The notes: generated by a model from the letters alone, not told the origin. A stretch of 64,000 nt of DNA from Photobacterium ganghwense (GCF_003025595.1 NZ_PYMI01000002.1:868001-932000), one strand, 5' to 3'; shown: positions 17,426-27,071, counted from the stretch's first letter. Translations and numbers: made by a program.

Positions 17426-17716
17426 ATGACAAGGGTATTCGCTAACGGGTTATCGGGACATGTGCAATTGACGCACCGTCTGGTCACAAACTGGATTTCA
17501 GAACAGAGGGACACCTTCAACAGGTTTTCTGATGACTTCTTTAAGAACGGGCCCTTTAAGAAGAGGCTCTTTGAGAAAAGACTCTCTGCGAGACGATATG
17601 TTGAAAAAGTGGATGCTGACTCATGGTGCTGGAAGGCTCAGACGTGGGATGAATCACGCTGGATTGAAGCACTGTTTAAACTCTCCGTGTTGCACTTGAG
17701 TCTGGTGTATTGTTGA
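17426..17716 (+). CDS. Possible small protein downstream of pdsO
   Basis: A 96-codon frame 40 bases after the previous gene, with GGGG seven bases before the ATG. It is rich in Arg, Lys, Phe and Trp, with a repeated F-K-K-R-L-F-E-K-R-L stretch (about residues 42-54), and ends in a mildly hydrophobic segment (LFKLSVLHLSLVYC). No signal peptide and no family are recognised. It may be a real third gene of the pdsO operon or a chance frame. No sortase catalytic TLxTC motif is visible. Confidence 0.35.
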   Translation: MTRVFANGLSGHVQLTHRLVTNWISEQRDTFNRFSDDFFKNGPFKKRLFEKRLSARRYVEKVDADSWCWKAQTWDESRWIEALFKLSVLHLSLVYC

Positions 17717-17892
17717 TTCGTAGAGTTATTCATCAGTTGAATTATCAACAAGTCGTGTATCGAATGTTTAGTCTGGCAATCACAGTGGCCTGACGAAGGT
17801 GGGTTAACGTGAGTCAATACAGGCGTCTTTCTAAGCTGGATTTTTGGGGGCCTGAGATCATGAAGACAGGAGGCGTGATGTTGCAGACAGAG

Positions 17893-17916
17893 AAAACTCG
17901 CCAGAAGGCGAGTTTT
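17893..17916 (-). terminator. Hairpin downstream of cheV
   Basis: AAAACTCGCC (17893-17902) with GGCGAGTTTT (17907-17916). Strong stem about 50 bases after the cheV stop on the minus strand; the T-run is only the stem's own, so it may act from either side. Confidence 0.55.
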
Positions 17917-17966
17917 CGCAGCGGTATTGTGGCACTGGCAGGGGGAGAGTCCGGTGAAGGCGCTGG

Positions 17967-18914
17967 CTATGAAGTGCCGAGAACGTCCCGCAAACGATCC
18001 TGAACCACTTCGACCAGCAGGTCAGGCTGGAATTTCGAAATAAAACGGTCGCAACCGACTTTTTTCACCATTGCCTCGTTGAAGCTGCCGCTCAGGGATG
18101 TGTTAAGCGCAATGTGCAGGGTATGCATTCGGCTATCGCCGCGGATCTCATGGGTGAGTTTATAACCGTCCATTTCTGGCATCTCGGCGTCGGTGAACAT
18201 CATCAGAATCTCATCTGTCACATTTTTGCCTTCATCACACCAGCGTTTCAGCAGCTCTAACGCTTTGCGGCCATTATGGGCCTCAATGACAGTCAGCCCC
18301 AGCTGGGTCAGGGTTTCACGCATCTGTGCACGAGCTGTTGACGAGTCATCGACAATCAGCACTTTGCGCCCGTCAAAATGATTCAGAATCGCAGTATCCA
18401 GTACACCAACGGAAATTCGCACGTTGTAGTTGACGATGTCTGCCAGTACTTTCTCGACGTCGATGATGCTGACCAGCCGATCCATGCCGTCACGCTGAAC
18501 TTTGGTAATGGCGGTGAGATAGTTATTCTTGCCAACTTGCTCGGGTGGCGGCTGAATATCGCGCCATGTCAAATTAACGATGTTCATGACTTCCCCCACC
18601 ATGAACGCCTGCACGGTACGGTTATATTCAGTAATAATGATATTTCGTTCACTGGCCTCGCTGCCGCCGGACATCCCGATAGCACGGCGTAAATCAATGA
18701 CCGGAATAGAAGCACCACGAATGTTGGCGACCCCACTGATATTGGGGTGCGAGCCTGGCAGCATGTTCAGTTTGGGCAGTTTTACGACTTCTTTAACCTT
18801 GAATACATTGATGGCAAAAAGCTGACCGGTATGCAGCCGAAAAATCAACAGCTCAAGGCGGTTTTCCCCCACAAGCTGGGTACGTTGATCGACAGAATCG
18901 AGAAGTGTTGCCAT
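17967..18914 (-). CDS. cheV: Chemotaxis coupling protein CheV
   Basis: A 315-residue fusion of a CheW-like coupling domain (about 1-165: NRLELLIFRLHTGQLFAINVFKVKEV, then GVANIRGASIPVIDLR) and a receiver domain (about 180-310: VLIVDDSSTARAQMRE, phospho-Asp in MMFTDAEMPEMDGYKL, Lys in FISKFQP). It links chemoreceptors to CheA at the membrane array and adapts the signal by phosphorylation. AGGAG lies 11 bases from the ATG, rather far. It is monocistronic here, away from other chemotaxis genes, which is common for cheV paralogues. Confidence 0.93.
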   Translation of the reverse strand: MATLLDSVDQRTQLVGENRLELLIFRLHTGQLFAINVFKVKEVVKLPKLNMLPGSHPNISGVANIRGASIPVIDLRRAIGMSGGSEASERNIIITEYNRTVQAFMVGEVMNIVNLTWRDIQPPPEQVGKNNYLTAITKVQRDGMDRLVSIIDVEKVLADIVNYNVRISVGVLDTAILNHFDGRKVLIVDDSSTARAQMRETLTQLGLTVIEAHNGRKALELLKRWCDEGKNVTDEILMMFTDAEMPEMDGYKLTHEIRGDSRMHTLHIALNTSLSGSFNEAMVKKVGCDRFISKFQPDLLVEVVQDRLRDVLGTS

Positions 18915-18986
18915 ACTGCCCGGTACTCCTAATTATTAAATTTATCAGTGGATTATATAAGCTGATTTTCAGAAATGTCACGCTGA

Positions 18987-18998
18987 TTTAGCGCTAAA
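18987..18998. promoter_or_regulatory. TTTAGCGCTAAA palindrome upstream of cheV
   Basis: Perfect 12-bp palindrome between divergent cheV and the formate dehydrogenase unit, 73 bases before the cheV start. Function unknown. Confidence 0.3.
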
Positions 18999-19070
18999 GG
19001 CAAAATAGTGCACTGCCTGATAGGCAACAACTTCCTTCATTTCCTAAATAAATATTCAGAATGTTCCAAA

Positions 19071-19099
19071 TCAAGGAATTAAATTCTGCGGCTGATAAT
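19071..19099 (+). promoter_or_regulatory. Candidate promoter of the formate-dehydrogenase unit
   Basis: TCAAGG (19071-19076) and GATAAT (19094-19099) are 17 bases apart and 31 bases before the start of the 56-codon leader gene. GCTGATAA also resembles a flagellar sigma-28 -10 element, so the sigma factor is uncertain. Confidence 0.3.
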
Positions 19100-19130
19100 C
19101 TAGCCGAATACCTAAAAAAGAGGATTTTCC

Positions 19131-19301
19131 GTGTCCCTGCTGAATGTGTTCATGACAGGAGACTGGTTATCACTCCGTGCATCGGGCATGGGCAGTCGCT
19201 TTAGAAGCAGCTCCCAGATAAATAAAGGCGGCCAGAGCCCCAAAAAAATAATGGCGTCAGACAAAATAAAGCCCGGTGACACCAACAGAATGAGGCAATG
19301 A
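19131..19301 (+). CDS. 56-residue protein coupled to the formate dehydrogenase gene
   Basis: GTG 19131 lies eight bases behind AGAGGA and opens a 56-codon frame that ends with TGA at 19299-19301. That stop overlaps an ATG of the next gene in the pattern ATGA, a sign of translational coupling. The product (MSLLNVFMTGDWLSLRASGM, then a basic tail ending TNRMRQ) is basic, polar and without a clear membrane helix. I do not recognise it. It could be an accessory factor or simply a leader frame. Confidence 0.5.
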   Translation: MSLLNVFMTGDWLSLRASGMGSRFRSSSQINKGGQSPKKIMASDKIKPGDTNRMRQ

Positions 19302-19303
19302 AG

Positions 19304-22300
19304 ATGCATGTCACTATAGACGGACAAGTGCTGTCAGCTGACAACCGACAGACGATTCTTGAGGTCGCTCAGGCGAACGGCATTGAGATTCCATCTCTGT
19401 GCGGATTAAACAAAAACGGGGAAAAAGTGCCTTGCGGGCTGTGCGTGGTCGAAGTCGCGTACCAGCATGAACACCATCAGGCTTCTCTTCAGTCCACCAT
19501 AACTACCGTTCGTGCCTGTGAAGTTGTTCCGGAGCCGGGTATGACGATTCGGACTCATAGCGAAGCATTGAGCACACAACGCCAGCAGGCACTGAAACGT
19601 ATTTTGTCTGATCATTATGCCGATTGCCTGGCCCCGTGTCAGACGGCTTGTCCGGCCGGCGTCGATATTCAGTCCTACCTGTATCACATTTCCCAGAACG
19701 ATCATCAAAAAGCGGTAGAAGTTATCAAGCGCACCCTACCGATGCCGCTTTCTATTGGCCGTGTGTGCCCGGCATTTTGTGAAGCGGAATGCCGCCGGGG
19801 CATTGTTGATGAGCCGGTGGCAATTCGTCAGCTTAAACGGCATGCGGCAGACTGCGATCTGGAAGCGCAGGAGCAATATATTCCACCACGTAAGGCGGAT
19901 AAGGGGAAGCGTATTGCAATTGTTGGTAGTGGCCCTGGCGGGTTGAGCTGCGGCTATTACCTGAGCATTGAAGGTTACAACGTCACTGTGTTGGAGTCGA
20001 TGCCGCAGCCCGGCGGATGGCTGCGATATGGGATTCCGGAATACCGCTTACCGAAAGCGATTCTCGACAAAGAAATTGAACTGATGTGCCGCAACGGGAT
20101 GACGATTCAAACCAATACGGCACTGGGCAAAGACATGCCGCTGACAGCACTGATTGAGCAATATGACGCAGTGTGTCTTGCGGTCGGCGCGTCGAAAGCG
20201 GTGGCAATGACCTATCCCGGCAGTGATTTGGATGGTTGCTATCTTGGGGTTGATTACCTTAAAGATTTTGTCACCGACAAAACTTACACCACCGGACAGA
20301 AAGTGGCAGTGATTGGAGGAGGAAACACCGCGATTGACTGTGCCCGCACGGCGATAAGAGCCGGTGCCGACACCACGCTGATTTATCGCCGTACCCGGGA
20401 TGAAATGCCGGCTGAAGACTATGAGATTGTCGAAGCGGAGCATGAAGGGGTGAAATTCCACTTTCTGACAAACCCGGTTGAGAACCTGGCGGATGAGACT
20501 GGTCGGGTCAACGCCGTAAAACTGGAAAAAATGGCGTTGGGGGAGCCGGATGCATCGGGACGCCGCCGACCTGAGCCAACCGGTGAGTATGTTACTGAAG
20601 CGTTTGATACCGTAATCGCCGCTGTTTCTCAGCAACCTGATCTCAGTTTTCTGGAGCAGGCTGGCATTGAATTACCCGTTACGCGTTGGCAAACCGTGGA
20701 CGCGGATTCACGCTCTTTGTATACCGGTGTGGCGAACGTCTTCAGTATCGGTGACTTACGACGCGGGCCGGCGACCGCCATTGAGGCCGTCGCTGATGGG
20801 CGACTGGCCGCCGAAGCGATAAACCGGTTCCTGCAAGGGCAGTCCGTGACGGCTGCTGTCGCCCCTTTTGATGCTAAGAAAGCATCGCGGGTAAAAGACA
20901 TCGATCTGACGCAATATACTGCCATTCAGAAAGCGGTGCGTGCAGTAATGCCGGAGTTGTCTGCCAATGAGCGGCAGGGGAGCTTTGCCGAAGTGGAGAC
21001 AGGCTTTTCTACCAGTGATGCAATGGTGGAAGCGGCACGCTGCCTTGAGTGTGGGTGTCAGGCGAATACCGACTGCCAGTTGCGGGACTATGCGACGGAA
21101 TACGGGGTTCAGCGCGAGGAGCTGGATACCGCTGACTGCCAGAAATTCGTCGTGGATAATAGCGCAGAGTTTATCGTGTTCGATGCCAACCGCTGTATCA
21201 GCTGTGGCCAATGTGTGGCTGCCTGTAACGAGCAGGCGGTACATGGTGTTTTGAGTTTTTCCCGCAACCCGGATGGCTCTGGTGCGAGCAGACCGGAATG
21301 CCGTCCCGGTTTTGAACAGGGATACAGCATGGGTGATTCGGCCTGCGTACAGTGCGGGGCTTGCGTGCAGGTGTGTCCGACCGGAGCGCTGGTGGATGCG
21401 AGGGATAAATCGCAGGGGCGGATTGAGATGCTAAAGCCGACAGAAACCATCTGTACCTATTGTGGCGTCGGCTGCAAAGTGACTCTGTTTGTCGATGAAA
21501 GCCGAAATCAGATCCGGTATGTGCAAGGGGCTAAAGACTCTCCGGTTAATCAGGGAATGCTCTGTGTGAAAGGCCGGTTCGGTTTTGATTTTATTCACAG
21601 CAAAGAGCGCCTGACCCAACCCTTAATTCGTCAAAACGGTGAGTTGCAGCCTGCCAGTTGGGATGAGGCCATTGAGCTGGTGGCGAGTAAGTTCAACCGA
21701 ATCAAAACCTTGTTTGGGGGCAATGCCCTGGCGGGATTCTCATCGGCCAAAACCACCAACGAAGATAACTTTGCGTTCCAGAAGTTTATCCGGCGTGAGC
21801 TGGGTACTAACAATGTCGATCATTGTGCCCGGCTGTGTCATGCCAGTACGGTGACTGGGCTGGAGGCATCGCTGGGCAGCGGGGCCATGACCAATGATAT
21901 TCCGAGTATTGCCCATTCGGATCTGATCTTTATCATTGGCTCGGATACCACAGCAGCGCACCCGATCATCGCATCACATATCAAGCAGGCGATTCGCAAG
22001 GGCACTGCGCGTCTGGTCGTGGCCGATCCAAAACGGGTAGACATTGCCGATCATGCTGAGTTGTATGTGGCACAGCGTCCCGGAACCGATGTGATGCTGC
22101 TGAATGGCATTATGCAGCAGATTCTTGTGAATGGCTGGCACAGTGAACACTATCTCCATGAGCGTGTTACGGGCTTTGAGGCGTTTGAAGCTGAAGTGAT
22201 GCGTGACGCTTATTCGCCGGAGAGAGTGGAACTGGTGACTGGTGTGAAACAGGCAGACCTGATGCGGCTGGCCGAAATGATCGGACAGGCAAAGCACACG

Positions 22301-23497
22301 GCAGTGTATTACGCCATGGGTATTACCCAGCACACAACAGGTCACGACAATGTGCGGGCCATTGCCAACCTGCAGCTGCTGTGCGGCAATATTGGGGTTG
22401 AAGGCGGAGGCATTAACCCGCTGCGAGGGCAGTCAAATGTGCAGGGCGCCTGCGATATGGGAGCTTTGCCGGACAATTTCCCGGGTTATCAGAAAGTGAC
22501 CAATCCGGAAGTTCATCAGAAATTTGCACAGGCATGGAATTGCTCTGACTTGCCGGATCAACCGGGGTTAACACTGACGGAAATCATTGATGCAGCCTGC
22601 CAGAAGCAGGTGCGTGGTCTGTATGTGATGGGGGAGAACCCGGTACTCAGTGATCCGGATCAGCACCATGTACTGCAAGGGCTCCATGCGCTTGATTTTC
22701 TGGTGGTGCAGGACATTTTCCTGACTGAAACCGCTCAGCTAGCCGATGTCGTGCTGCCTTCTTTCGCCTTTGCGGAGAAATCAGGCCATTTCACCAACAC
22801 TGAACGTCGTGTTCAACGGCTCCAACCGGCTGTAAAAGCGCCGGGAGAAGCGAGAGAAGACTGGCAGATTATTCAGTCTATTGCGAATGCCATGGGCAGT
22901 GACTGGCAATATCACTCCGTGGCGGACATTACTCGTGAAATCAACCAGTTGACTCCGCAATATGCCGGAATTACCTGGGAGCGTGTCGGCCCTGATGGCT
23001 TGCAATGGCCATGTCCGCATGAAGATCATCCGGGTACCCGAGTGCTTCATCAGGACACATTTGTGCGGGGCAAGGCTGAAATGGTGGTGACGCCGTTCCG
23101 TTACGCGGCAGAAATGCCGGATGCCGATTTCCCATTGGTGCTGACGACAGGTCGTCTGCTGGAACAATTCCATACCGGTACAATGACCCGTAAAACCAAA
23201 GGCTTGGATAATCTGGCCGGACCGCGGGCGATGATTTCAGTCGTGGATGCTGAGAAGATAGGGATTACGAACGGCGAGATGATTCGCCTGGTGACCCGTC
23301 GTGGCAGTATTGAAGCCCCAGCATTTGTCACGAAACGGATGCAGCCCGGTGTGGTGTTTACGCCATTCCACTTTGCGGAGTCTGCGGCAAATAAATTGAC
23401 CATTTCAGCAACCGATCCCCATGCCAAGATCCCGGAATTTAAAGTGGCTGCCGTCAGGGTCGAGAAACTGTCACAAACAGAAGTCGTGGCGTGTTAG
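19304..23497 (+). CDS. Fused formate dehydrogenase-like molybdoenzyme with GltD-type FAD module
   Basis: A 1397-residue multidomain oxidoreductase. In order: a [2Fe-2S]-type domain (about 1-90; cysteines in SLCGLNKNGEKVPCGLC and RACEVV) and a GltD-type 4Fe-4S helical domain (CLAPCQTACPAG, CPAFCEAEC). FAD (IAIVGSGPGGLSCGYYL, about 206) and NAD(P) (VAVIGGGNTAIDCARTA, about 342) sites follow, then two 4Fe-4S ferredoxin motifs (CISCGQCVAAC, CVQCGACVQVC). The molybdopterin part has its own cluster (Cys717, CTYCGVGC), and Mo ligand Cys845 is in HCARLCHAST. Cys replaces selenocysteine. It probably oxidises formate and reduces NAD(P)+ or another carrier in the cytoplasm. ATG 19298 is an alternative start overlapping the leader frame's stop; GAGG is spaced for 19304. 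Confidence 0.88.
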   Translation: MHVTIDGQVLSADNRQTILEVAQANGIEIPSLCGLNKNGEKVPCGLCVVEVAYQHEHHQASLQSTITTVRACEVVPEPGMTIRTHSEALSTQRQQALKRILSDHYADCLAPCQTACPAGVDIQSYLYHISQNDHQKAVEVIKRTLPMPLSIGRVCPAFCEAECRRGIVDEPVAIRQLKRHAADCDLEAQEQYIPPRKADKGKRIAIVGSGPGGLSCGYYLSIEGYNVTVLESMPQPGGWLRYGIPEYRLPKAILDKEIELMCRNGMTIQTNTALGKDMPLTALIEQYDAVCLAVGASKAVAMTYPGSDLDGCYLGVDYLKDFVTDKTYTTGQKVAVIGGGNTAIDCARTAIRAGADTTLIYRRTRDEMPAEDYEIVEAEHEGVKFHFLTNPVENLADETGRVNAVKLEKMALGEPDASGRRRPEPTGEYVTEAFDTVIAAVSQQPDLSFLEQAGIELPVTRWQTVDADSRSLYTGVANVFSIGDLRRGPATAIEAVADGRLAAEAINRFLQGQSVTAAVAPFDAKKASRVKDIDLTQYTAIQKAVRAVMPELSANERQGSFAEVETGFSTSDAMVEAARCLECGCQANTDCQLRDYATEYGVQREELDTADCQKFVVDNSAEFIVFDANRCISCGQCVAACNEQAVHGVLSFSRNPDGSGASRPECRPGFEQGYSMGDSACVQCGACVQVCPTGALVDARDKSQGRIEMLKPTETICTYCGVGCKVTLFVDESRNQIRYVQGAKDSPVNQGMLCVKGRFGFDFIHSKERLTQPLIRQNGELQPASWDEAIELVASKFNRIKTLFGGNALAGFSSAKTTNEDNFAFQKFIRRELGTNNVDHCARLCHASTVTGLEASLGSGAMTNDIPSIAHSDLIFIIGSDTTAAHPIIASHIKQAIRKGTARLVVADPKRVDIADHAELYVAQRPGTDVMLLNGIMQQILVNGWHSEHYLHERVTGFEAFEAEVMRDAYSPERVELVTGVKQADLMRLAEMIGQAKHTAVYYAMGITQHTTGHDNVRAIANLQLLCGNIGVEGGGINPLRGQSNVQGACDMGALPDNFPGYQKVTNPEVHQKFAQAWNCSDLPDQPGLTLTEIIDAACQKQVRGLYVMGENPVLSDPDQHHVLQGLHALDFLVVQDIFLTETAQLADVVLPSFAFAEKSGHFTNTERRVQRLQPAVKAPGEAREDWQIIQSIANAMGSDWQYHSVADITREINQLTPQYAGITWERVGPDGLQWPCPHEDHPGTRVLHQDTFVRGKAEMVVTPFRYAAEMPDADFPLVLTTGRLLEQFHTGTMTRKTKGLDNLAGPRAMISVVDAEKIGITNGEMIRLVTRRGSIEAPAFVTKRMQPGVVFTPFHFAESAANKLTISATDPHAKIPEFKVAAVRVEKLSQTEVVAC

Positions 23498-23584
23498 TGT
23501 GCGAGTGTGGTGCCTGAGCATTTGCCTGATGCATTTAATCTGTCATGTTAAACGGTAAGTGACACCAAAGTCCGATGTACGCAT

Positions 23585-23635
23585 TAGCCCGACGTACGTA
23601 TGTATATCCAGTGAATGTGTACGCCGGGCTTTTTT
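23585..23635 (+). terminator. Intrinsic terminator after the formate dehydrogenase gene
   Basis: AGCCCGACGTAC (23586-23597) pairs imperfectly with GTGTACGCCGGGCT (23618-23631), followed by Ts. Confidence 0.75.
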
Positions 23636-23704
23636 GCAAAGGTTTACGGCTTTGAGGTTGTCACACCGTAACGTCTTGGCACACGAGGAAAGTGACCGCT
23701 GACG

Positions 23705-25300
23705 TCATTTCACGCCTAAGCGTTTGGCCAGACGATGAAGATTCCCCGTGTCCAGCTTCAGGGCACGAGCCGCCGCCGCCCAGTTTTGATTACAGCGCTC
23801 ATAGGTCTCCATAATGAGCTGACTCTGGAATGAGTCCGTGGCATCTTTTAGTCCGGCATCACTGAGCCGGTGATTGACCAGATCGCCAGTGGCCGTTGAC
23901 TTGCAATCAGCTTTTTCCGTCTGTGGCGTGCCTGTTAAATCAGCGACGGCGTACATGGCTACTAAATCAAAATCATCAGGGACCAGTTCAATAACGGGTG
24001 ACTCGGTGGATCGTGCTGAAGCGGCAAATCTGGCACGTGCAATCACAGCCGCGCGATTGATGGCGTGTTCAAGTTCACGGATGTTTCCCGGCCAGTGATA
24101 GGCTTTCAGCATCTGACGAGCATCAGCAGAAAGGCGGATCGTTTTTACCCCTAATTTGGTCTGGCAGCGTTCAATAAAAAATCCAGCCAGTAGCACCACA
24201 TCGTTATCTCTGTCTCGCAGCGGAGGGGCAACAATCGGGAATACGCTTAGACGGTGATACAGATCTGCCCGGAACTTTCCGGCTTTCACTTCAGCATGCA
24301 ATTGTCGGTTGGTCGCGGCGATAATGCGTACATCCACTTTCAGGTGTCTGTCATCACCCACCCGTTGTAGATCACCGTATTGCAGAACCCGCAGCAGTTT
24401 TGCCTGCAGGGCCAAAGGGAGTTCACCCACTTCATCTAAAAACAGGGTACCGCCATCAGCCATCTCAAACTTTCCTTTCCGATCGCTGACGGCACCGGTA
24501 AAGGCACCTTTGACATGTCCGAATAGCTCACTTTCAGCGACCGACTCCGGTAACGCCGCGCAGTTGAGGTACACCAGTGGTTGCTGACTGCGCTGGGAAG
24601 ACTGGTGAATCGAAGCGGCAATCAGTTCTTTCCCTACGCCGGTTTCACCGGATACCAGCACAGTCAGGTCTGTACCCGCCACAGCCTGAATCTGATTTTT
24701 TAGTTCACGCATGGCCGCAGAATGACCAATCATGTTCACTGCCCCTTTGCCGGGGGCAGATGTTCCTGATGCTTGCGGGACATCGACCGCCTGGCGCTCA
24801 AGTTGCTCCATTAGCAGGGCTGTTTGCAGGCTGGCCGCTGCCAGCGCACTAATGATTCGCAACTCCTCGTTGCTGAAACGATCAAACTGGTGAGGATCGA
24901 ATCCGTCGATGGTCAGCGCACCGATAAGGGTATCGTTCGCGATCAAGGGTAAGCCGACACAGGCATGGACATGCAGATTTCCCTGATGGCTGGGAATCAG
25001 GCCGTCATACGGATCCGGCAGATCACTGTCGTGAGGAAAACGCACAATGTCACCCGCTCGGGCGATAGCTTCCAGCCGGGGGTGATCGGCAATTGAAAAC
25101 TGGCGCCCCATAACCTCGTCATATAAGCCATTAATGGCCAAAGGTGAAAAGTGTTGGTCCCTGAAGGCCAGCAGGGCCGAGGCATCACAACTGAACAGGG
25201 TTTTTATGACGCTGAGTAATCGTGCAAAACGATCCTGACTTGAGAGCACCTGAGTCAGATCCAGTGCTAACTGCGCGAGTTCTTTTGGCGTGTTTTTCAT
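23705..25300 (-). CDS. norR: Nitric oxide-responsive transcriptional activator NorR
   Basis: A 531-residue sigma-54-dependent activator. The N-terminal GAF domain (about 1-170) binds NO at a mononuclear iron in the known protein. The AAA+ domain (about 190-425) has Walker A GETGVGKE and the sigma-54 contact loop GAFTGA intact. The C-terminal Fis-type helix-turn-helix ([20 protein letters not shown]) binds the enhancers. The start at ATG 25300 has GAGG five bases upstream and matches family N-termini; an eleven-codon extension is not used. It is divergent from norVW, with three NorR sites between them. Confidence 0.95.
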   Translation of the reverse strand: MKNTPKELAQLALDLTQVLSSQDRFARLLSVIKTLFSCDASALLAFRDQHFSPLAINGLYDEVMGRQFSIADHPRLEAIARAGDIVRFPHDSDLPDPYDGLIPSHQGNLHVHACVGLPLIANDTLIGALTIDGFDPHQFDRFSNEELRIISALAAASLQTALLMEQLERQAVDVPQASGTSAPGKGAVNMIGHSAAMRELKNQIQAVAGTDLTVLVSGETGVGKELIAASIHQSSQRSQQPLVYLNCAALPESVAESELFGHVKGAFTGAVSDRKGKFEMADGGTLFLDEVGELPLALQAKLLRVLQYGDLQRVGDDRHLKVDVRIIAATNRQLHAEVKAGKFRADLYHRLSVFPIVAPPLRDRDNDVVLLAGFFIERCQTKLGVKTIRLSADARQMLKAYHWPGNIRELEHAINRAAVIARARFAASARSTESPVIELVPDDFDLVAMYAVADLTGTPQTEKADCKSTATGDLVNHRLSDAGLKDATDSFQSQLIMETYERCNQNWAAAARALKLDTGNLHRLAKRLGVK

Positions 25301-25328
25301 GAATGCCTCAACCATATATACATTGACA

Positions 25329-25339
25329 GTCATTATGAC
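25329..25339. promoter_or_regulatory. NorR enhancer site 1
   Basis: GTCATTATGAC, matching the GT-N7-AC NorR pattern and palindromic apart from the central T. Confidence 0.8.
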
Positions 25340-25348
25340 ACTTAAGTT

Positions 25349-25359
25349 GTCATTATGAC
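25349..25359. promoter_or_regulatory. NorR enhancer site 2
   Basis: GTCATTATGAC, identical to site 1 and 20 bases (about two helix turns) from it. Confidence 0.8.
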
Positions 25360-25373
25360 ACCTTTAATGGATT

Positions 25374-25384
25374 GTCATAATGAC
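25374..25384. promoter_or_regulatory. NorR enhancer site 3
   Basis: GTCATAATGAC, 25 bases from site 2. Three such sites upstream of norV are the known requirement for NorR activation. Confidence 0.8.
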
Positions 25385-25437
25385 AATAAACCTATCGATA
25401 AATATATTAAATGATTTAAAAACAATGAGATGAAAAC

Positions 25438-25455
25438 TTGGTATGGTCAGTGCAT
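25438..25455 (+). promoter_or_regulatory. Sigma-54 (-24/-12) promoter of norVW
   Basis: TTGGTATGGTCAGTGCAT: GG (25440-25441) and GC (25452-25453) are separated by exactly ten bases, as sigma-54 promoters need. It lies 54 bases after the third NorR site and 60 bases before the norV start. Confidence 0.7.
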
Positions 25456-25512
25456 TACCTAAAGCAAAGACAGAGCAAGCTGTTCGCTCTGGGAATCACT
25501 AAAGGTATTGAA

Positions 25513-27069
25513 ATGACAATTCACGTTAAGAACAACATCCATTGGGTAGGTCAACGCGACTGGGAAGTACAGGACTTTCACGGTACTGAATACAAAATGA
25601 CAAAAGGTACCAGTTACAACAGTTATTTGATTCGTGAAGAGAAAACGGTACTGGTCGACACCGTAGATCACCGTTTCAGCACACAGTTTATTCAAAATCT
25701 TGAGATGGAAATCGATCTGGCTGACATTGATTACATTGTTATCAATCATGCTGAGGAAGATCATTCCGGGGCATTAACCGCATTGATGGCACGCATTCCC
25801 GGCACACCTATTTATTGCACTGAGAATGCGGTGGATTCGATTGTCGGCCATCACCACCACCCTGAGTGGAATTTCAACGTGGTCAAAACCGGTGACACAC
25901 TGGATGTCGGTAACGGCAAACAGCTAATCTTCATTGAAGCCCCAATGCTCCACTGGCCTGACAGCATGATGACTTACCTGACAGGCGATGCGGTACTGTT
26001 CAGTAACGATGCGTTTGGTCAGCACTATTGTGATGAGCACCTGTTTAATGATGAGGTGGATCAGAATGAGCTGATGGAGCAGTGCCTGCGTTATTACTCC
26101 AATATTCTGACGCCATTCAGCAATCTGGTTACGGCCAAAATCCACGAAGTGCTCAGCTTTAATGTGCCGGTAGATATGATTGCGACGTCGCACGGTATTG
26201 TGTGGCGAGATAATCCAACCCAGATTATTCACCAGTACCTGGAATGGGCAAACAATTACCAGGAAGATCGCATTACGATTTTTTATGACTCGATGTCGAA
26301 TAACACCCGCTTGATGGCAGACGCCATTGCTCAGGGCATCCACGATGTTGACCCAGGTGTGGCGGTGAAAGTCTTTAATGTTTCGCGTCAGGATAAAAAC
26401 GAAATTCTCGCTAATGTATTTCGCTCTAAAGGCATTCTGGTCGGCTCTTCAACCATGAATAATGTCATGATGCCAAAAGTGGCCGGTATGCTGGAAGAGA
26501 TCACCGGCTTGCGATTCAAAAATAAAAAGGCCGGGGCGTTTGGTAGCTACGGCTGGAATGGTGGCGCTGTTGATCGCATTCACTCCCGTCTCACCGATGC
26601 CGGATTTGAAACCACCATCGGCCTGAAAACCAAATGGAAGCCGGACGGAAAAGCGATGCGTGAATGTCGGGCGCATGGCCAGATGATAGCCAGACAATGG
26701 GCGTTCCCCAAAGCAATATCAGAAATAGCGTCACCTGGAATATCACAGGCGTCTCACCAGGATGATGTGATGAGTGAGAAGACTGGTAGCTATGCCGTAC
26801 CACACGCGAGTAATAGGTCAGATGAGGTGGCTGTCGTGGCTTTGACAGCCCGTGAAACACCTGAACGTGGCGTAAAACCAGCCATACCGAGATCCACGGT
26901 CTCTCAGAAGATGGTGTGCACCGTGTGTAACTGGGTTTATGACCCTGCGATGGGAGAACCTAATCAAGGCGTTGCCGTTGGCACATGTTGGTCTGATATT
27001 TCGGCGACTTTTTTATGTCCGGAATGCGGTTTGGGGAAAGAGGTTTTTGAGCCGGTACGAGGCGTATAA
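25513..27069 (+). CDS. norV: Anaerobic nitric oxide reductase flavorubredoxin
   Basis: A 518-residue cytoplasmic enzyme reducing NO to N2O. The N-terminal metallo-beta-lactamase-like diiron domain (about 1-250) has ligands in NHAEEDHSG and ATSHGIVW. The flavodoxin domain (about 255-400) has FMN loop [13 protein letters not shown]. The C-terminal rubredoxin (about 460-515) has iron ligands [12 protein letters not shown] and [11 protein letters not shown] roughly 60-residue Ser/Thr-rich linker before the rubredoxin makes it longer than the enterobacterial protein (about 480). The frame is open 25 codons upstream, but that part overlaps the sigma-54 promoter, so ATG 25513 is the start. norW begins two bases after its stop. 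Confidence 0.95.
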   Translation: MTIHVKNNIHWVGQRDWEVQDFHGTEYKMTKGTSYNSYLIREEKTVLVDTVDHRFSTQFIQNLEMEIDLADIDYIVINHAEEDHSGALTALMARIPGTPIYCTENAVDSIVGHHHHPEWNFNVVKTGDTLDVGNGKQLIFIEAPMLHWPDSMMTYLTGDAVLFSNDAFGQHYCDEHLFNDEVDQNELMEQCLRYYSNILTPFSNLVTAKIHEVLSFNVPVDMIATSHGIVWRDNPTQIIHQYLEWANNYQEDRITIFYDSMSNNTRLMADAIAQGIHDVDPGVAVKVFNVSRQDKNEILANVFRSKGILVGSSTMNNVMMPKVAGMLEEITGLRFKNKKAGAFGSYGWNGGAVDRIHSRLTDAGFETTIGLKTKWKPDGKAMRECRAHGQMIARQWAFPKAISEIASPGISQASHQDDVMSEKTGSYAVPHASNRSDEVAVVALTARETPERGVKPAIPRSTVSQKMVCTVCNWVYDPAMGEPNQGVAVGTCWSDISATFLCPECGLGKEVFEPVRGV

Positions 27070-27071
27070 CT

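Noticed and set aside
17809..18003. 64-codon frame overlapping the cheV 3' end
   Set aside because: Runs through the hairpin at 17893-17916 and into the end of cheV on the opposite strand; composition does not look coding.
19403..23430. Large open frames opposite the formate dehydrogenase gene
   Set aside because: They are shadows of a long GC-rich coding gene with clear domain motifs on the plus strand.
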